Shown here: piece by piece, positions 6,658 through 8,502 of the stretch
How positions within the stretch are numbered: position 1 is the first letter of the stretch
Layout: every line of letters starts with the position of its first letter
NCBI GenBank assembly: GCA_937988865.1
Contig: CALKHV010000190.1
Location: 1 to 8,502, forward strand
Source: an uncultured Propionibacteriaceae bacterium
Lineage (GTDB): Bacteria > Actinomycetota > Actinomycetes > Propionibacteriales > Propionibacteriaceae
Length of the DNA stretch: 8,502 nt
Reading direction: 5' to 3'
Translations under genes and position numbers: made by a program
Notes under the pieces: generated by a model
Databases searched by the model: none
What the model saw: only the letters and a program-made list of their open reading frames with translations
Told to the model about the DNA's origin: nothing

Positions 6658-8502
6658 ATGACGCAGCCCGCAACCACCCAGGTCCTGAGGCATCGTTCAG
6701 GTACCGACCATCTGGCCCGCATGTTCGAGGCCTCGTGCGCCCAGCACGGGCATCGCGTCGCCACGCGGCTCCGCGTCAACGGCGCGTGGGTGACGCAGAC
6801 GTATGACGAGCTGCTCGACGGCGTCCACCGGTTGGCGCTGGCGTTCATGGACGCGGGTATCGTCCGCGGGGACCGGGTGGCGATGTTCGCCAACAACCTG
6901 CCAGAGTGGTCCCAGGCTGACTTCGCCCTGCTCAGCATCGGGGCGATCCCGGTGCCCATCTATGCGACCTCGACGGCCGAGCAGGTGGCCCACATCGTCG
7001 GCGACTCCGGGTCGCGGATGATCGTCATCGGGGGCCCGGCCGAGGCGGCCCGCGTGGTCGAGGCCAAGAGCCACTGTCCCCTTCTCGAGGGGATCGTGAG
7101 CATCGCCGCAGTCCCCGAGTTCACGGACGCCGTGGTCACGCTCCCCGACTTCATCTCACCTGCCCCGGTGACCGACGAACAGGCCCGCGCGCTCGAGATG
7201 CGACTCGCCGAGGTGAGCGGGGACGACCTGGCCAGCATCATCTACACGTCCGGCACGACCGGTGCACCCAAGGGGGTCATGCTCAGCCACCGTGCTTTCG
7301 TGGCCGAGCTCGCGGCCCTCGACCTCTTCTTCGACATCACGCCCGACGACCACTCGCTCAGCTTCCTGCCCTTGTCACACGCGTTCGAACGCGCCTGGAC
7401 GCTGGTCGTGCTTTCCCACGGCTGCATGAACACCTACGTGCCGAACGCCAAGCAGGTCGCCGACATGATGGTGCTCGCGCAGCCCACGATGATGGTCAGC
7501 GTCCCCAAGCTGTTCGAGACCGTGTACTCGACCGCGCGCGGCAAGGTCGCCGGGGACGCCACGAAGCAGCGCATCTTCGACTGGGCCCTGCGCGTCGGCG
7601 GCCAGATGCAGCGGGCCTACCGCAAGGGCAAGGTTCCGAACGCCTACTGGCGGGCCCAACTGCCGTTGGCCGACAAGCTGGTGCTGTCGAACGTCCGGGA
7701 TGCGATGGGCGGTCCCAAGAAGGTCCTCGCGGCGGGTGGCGCGCCGCTGCGACGCGAGGTCGAGGAGTTCTTCTCGGCCTGCGGCATCCTCGTCTGCCAG
7801 GGGTACGGCCTCACTGAGACGGCCCCGCTGATCACCTTCAACGCCCCGGACGCCTTCAAGTTCGGCACGGCGGGACGCGTGATGCCCGGTGGACAGCTGC
7901 GCATCGGGGCCGAGGGCGAGATCCTCTACAAGGGCCCGAACCTGATGGACGGCTACTGGAACGCCCCCGAGGCGACCGCTGCGGCGATCGACGACGAGGG
8001 TTGGCTGCACACCGGTGACGTCGGTTACGTCGACACCGACGGCTTCCTCGTCATCACCGACCGGTTGAAGGACATCATCGTCACCCTCGGTGGCAAGAAC
8101 GTGGCCCCCCAGCCGATCGAGGGACTGCTGCTGGCCGACCCCCTGTTCGAGCACGCGGTGCTGCTGGGCGACAACCGCCCCTGCCTGACTCTGCTGGTGA
8201 AGCCGTCGATGCCCCACCTCGCCGAAATCGCCGAGAAGCTGCACATCAGCTACGCGAACCCGAACGACCTGATGAACCATCCCGAGGTCGTCGAAGAGGT
8301 CCGTCGCCGCACCCACGCGCTGACGGCCAAGCTGCCCTCGCACGAGCAGATCCGCGACCTGCGCGTGCTCCTGGAGGACTTCACGATGGAGAACGGGCTG
8401 CTCACCCCGACGCTGAAGGTCAAGCGGCGTGAGGTCGAGAAGCGCTTCTCGAACGTGATCGACGACATGTACGAGCGGATCCAGGAGCGCCGCAAGAGCT
8501 GA
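6658..8502 (+). CDS. Long-chain fatty acid-CoA ligase (AMP-forming), FAA1/FadD15-like
   Basis: Activates fatty acids to acyl-CoA via an acyl-adenylate, feeding beta-oxidation or lipid synthesis; expected in the cytosol or at the membrane face. The 614-residue product is full length for the COG1022-type class. ANL-superfamily motifs in order: YTSGTTGAPKG (196-206, phosphate binding), PLSHAFERAW (238-247), GGAPL (360-364), GYGLTETAP (382-390), GWLHTGDVGYVD (448-459, with Asp454), ITDRLKDIIVTLGGKNVAPQPIE (466-488, with Arg469) and the C-terminal LLTPTLKVKR (581-590), where Lys587 is the likely adenylation lysine. Positions fit the long-chain class rather than acetyl-CoA synthetase, which is about 650 residues with a different N-terminus. 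TGA ends at the last base of the window. Chain-length preference cannot be read from the sequence. Together with plsC it makes acyl-lipid metabolism a theme at both edges. Confidence 0.96.
   Translation: MTQPATTQVLRHRSGTDHLARMFEASCAQHGHRVATRLRVNGAWVTQTYDELLDGVHRLALAFMDAGIVRGDRVAMFANNLPEWSQADFALLSIGAIPVPIYATSTAEQVAHIVGDSGSRMIVIGGPAEAARVVEAKSHCPLLEGIVSIAAVPEFTDAVVTLPDFISPAPVTDEQARALEMRLAEVSGDDLASIIYTSGTTGAPKGVMLSHRAFVAELAALDLFFDITPDDHSLSFLPLSHAFERAWTLVVLSHGCMNTYVPNAKQVADMMVLAQPTMMVSVPKLFETVYSTARGKVAGDATKQRIFDWALRVGGQMQRAYRKGKVPNAYWRAQLPLADKLVLSNVRDAMGGPKKVLAAGGAPLRREVEEFFSACGILVCQGYGLTETAPLITFNAPDAFKFGTAGRVMPGGQLRIGAEGEILYKGPNLMDGYWNAPEATAAAIDDEGWLHTGDVGYVDTDGFLVITDRLKDIIVTLGGKNVAPQPIEGLLLADPLFEHAVLLGDNRPCLTLLVKPSMPHLAEIAEKLHISYANPNDLMNHPEVVEEVRRRTHALTAKLPSHEQIRDLRVLLEDFTMENGLLTPTLKVKRREVEKRFSNVIDDMYERIQERRKS

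Noticed and set aside
7375..8343. A 322-codon minus-strand frame inside the acyl-CoA synthetase gene
   Set aside because: It is a GC-bias shadow; the sense strand contains the conserved ANL motifs throughout.
1..8502. A novel defence, mobile or biosynthetic system
   Set aside because: Apart from one small membrane protein, each gene belongs to a well-known housekeeping or metabolic family with intact motifs, composition is uniform, and no mobile-element, toxin-antitoxin, nuclease-helicase or repeat-array signature is visible.

Overview
The window is an ordinary, very GC-rich stretch of chromosome from an actinobacterium. The signs are strong G/C third-position bias, GTG starts, likely leaderless genes, a long multidomain Pta, and an FDTAFF (rather than FDTAFH) acetate kinase motif that I recall from actinobacterial homologues. 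The propionibacterial or a related order is a reasonable guess, but nothing here proves a genus. I see no tRNA, rRNA, CRISPR array, insertion sequence, integrase or phage gene.

Layout, minus strand read right to left: a four-helix membrane protein of unknown function (5676-5227), then phosphate acetyltransferase pta (5147-3063) and acetate kinase ackA (2983-1796). After a 144-base gap with two hairpins comes a short-chain dehydrogenase (1651-833). It overlaps by four bases a PlsC-family acyltransferase (836 to beyond base 1) that runs off the left edge. Plus strand: from a 38-base divergent spacer starts deoxyribonuclease IV, nfo (5715-6518), followed by a long-chain acyl-CoA synthetase (6658-8502) that ends exactly at the right edge.

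How the genes fit together: Pta and AckA interconvert acetyl-CoA, acetyl phosphate and acetate, yielding ATP in the acetate-forming direction. The acyl-CoA synthetase activates fatty acids, the PlsC homologue transfers acyl chains to a lysophospholipid-type acceptor, and the SDR is probably translationally coupled to PlsC. Nfo is a base-excision repair enzyme with no evident link to its neighbours. All catalytic residues I could place by family knowledge are intact.

I did not find an undescribed system. The points worth a second look are small: short TANNNT-like boxes 6-7 bases before several start codons that lack a Shine-Dalgarno sequence, two promoters packed into 38 bases, and a stem-loop that encloses a stop codon ahead of pta.
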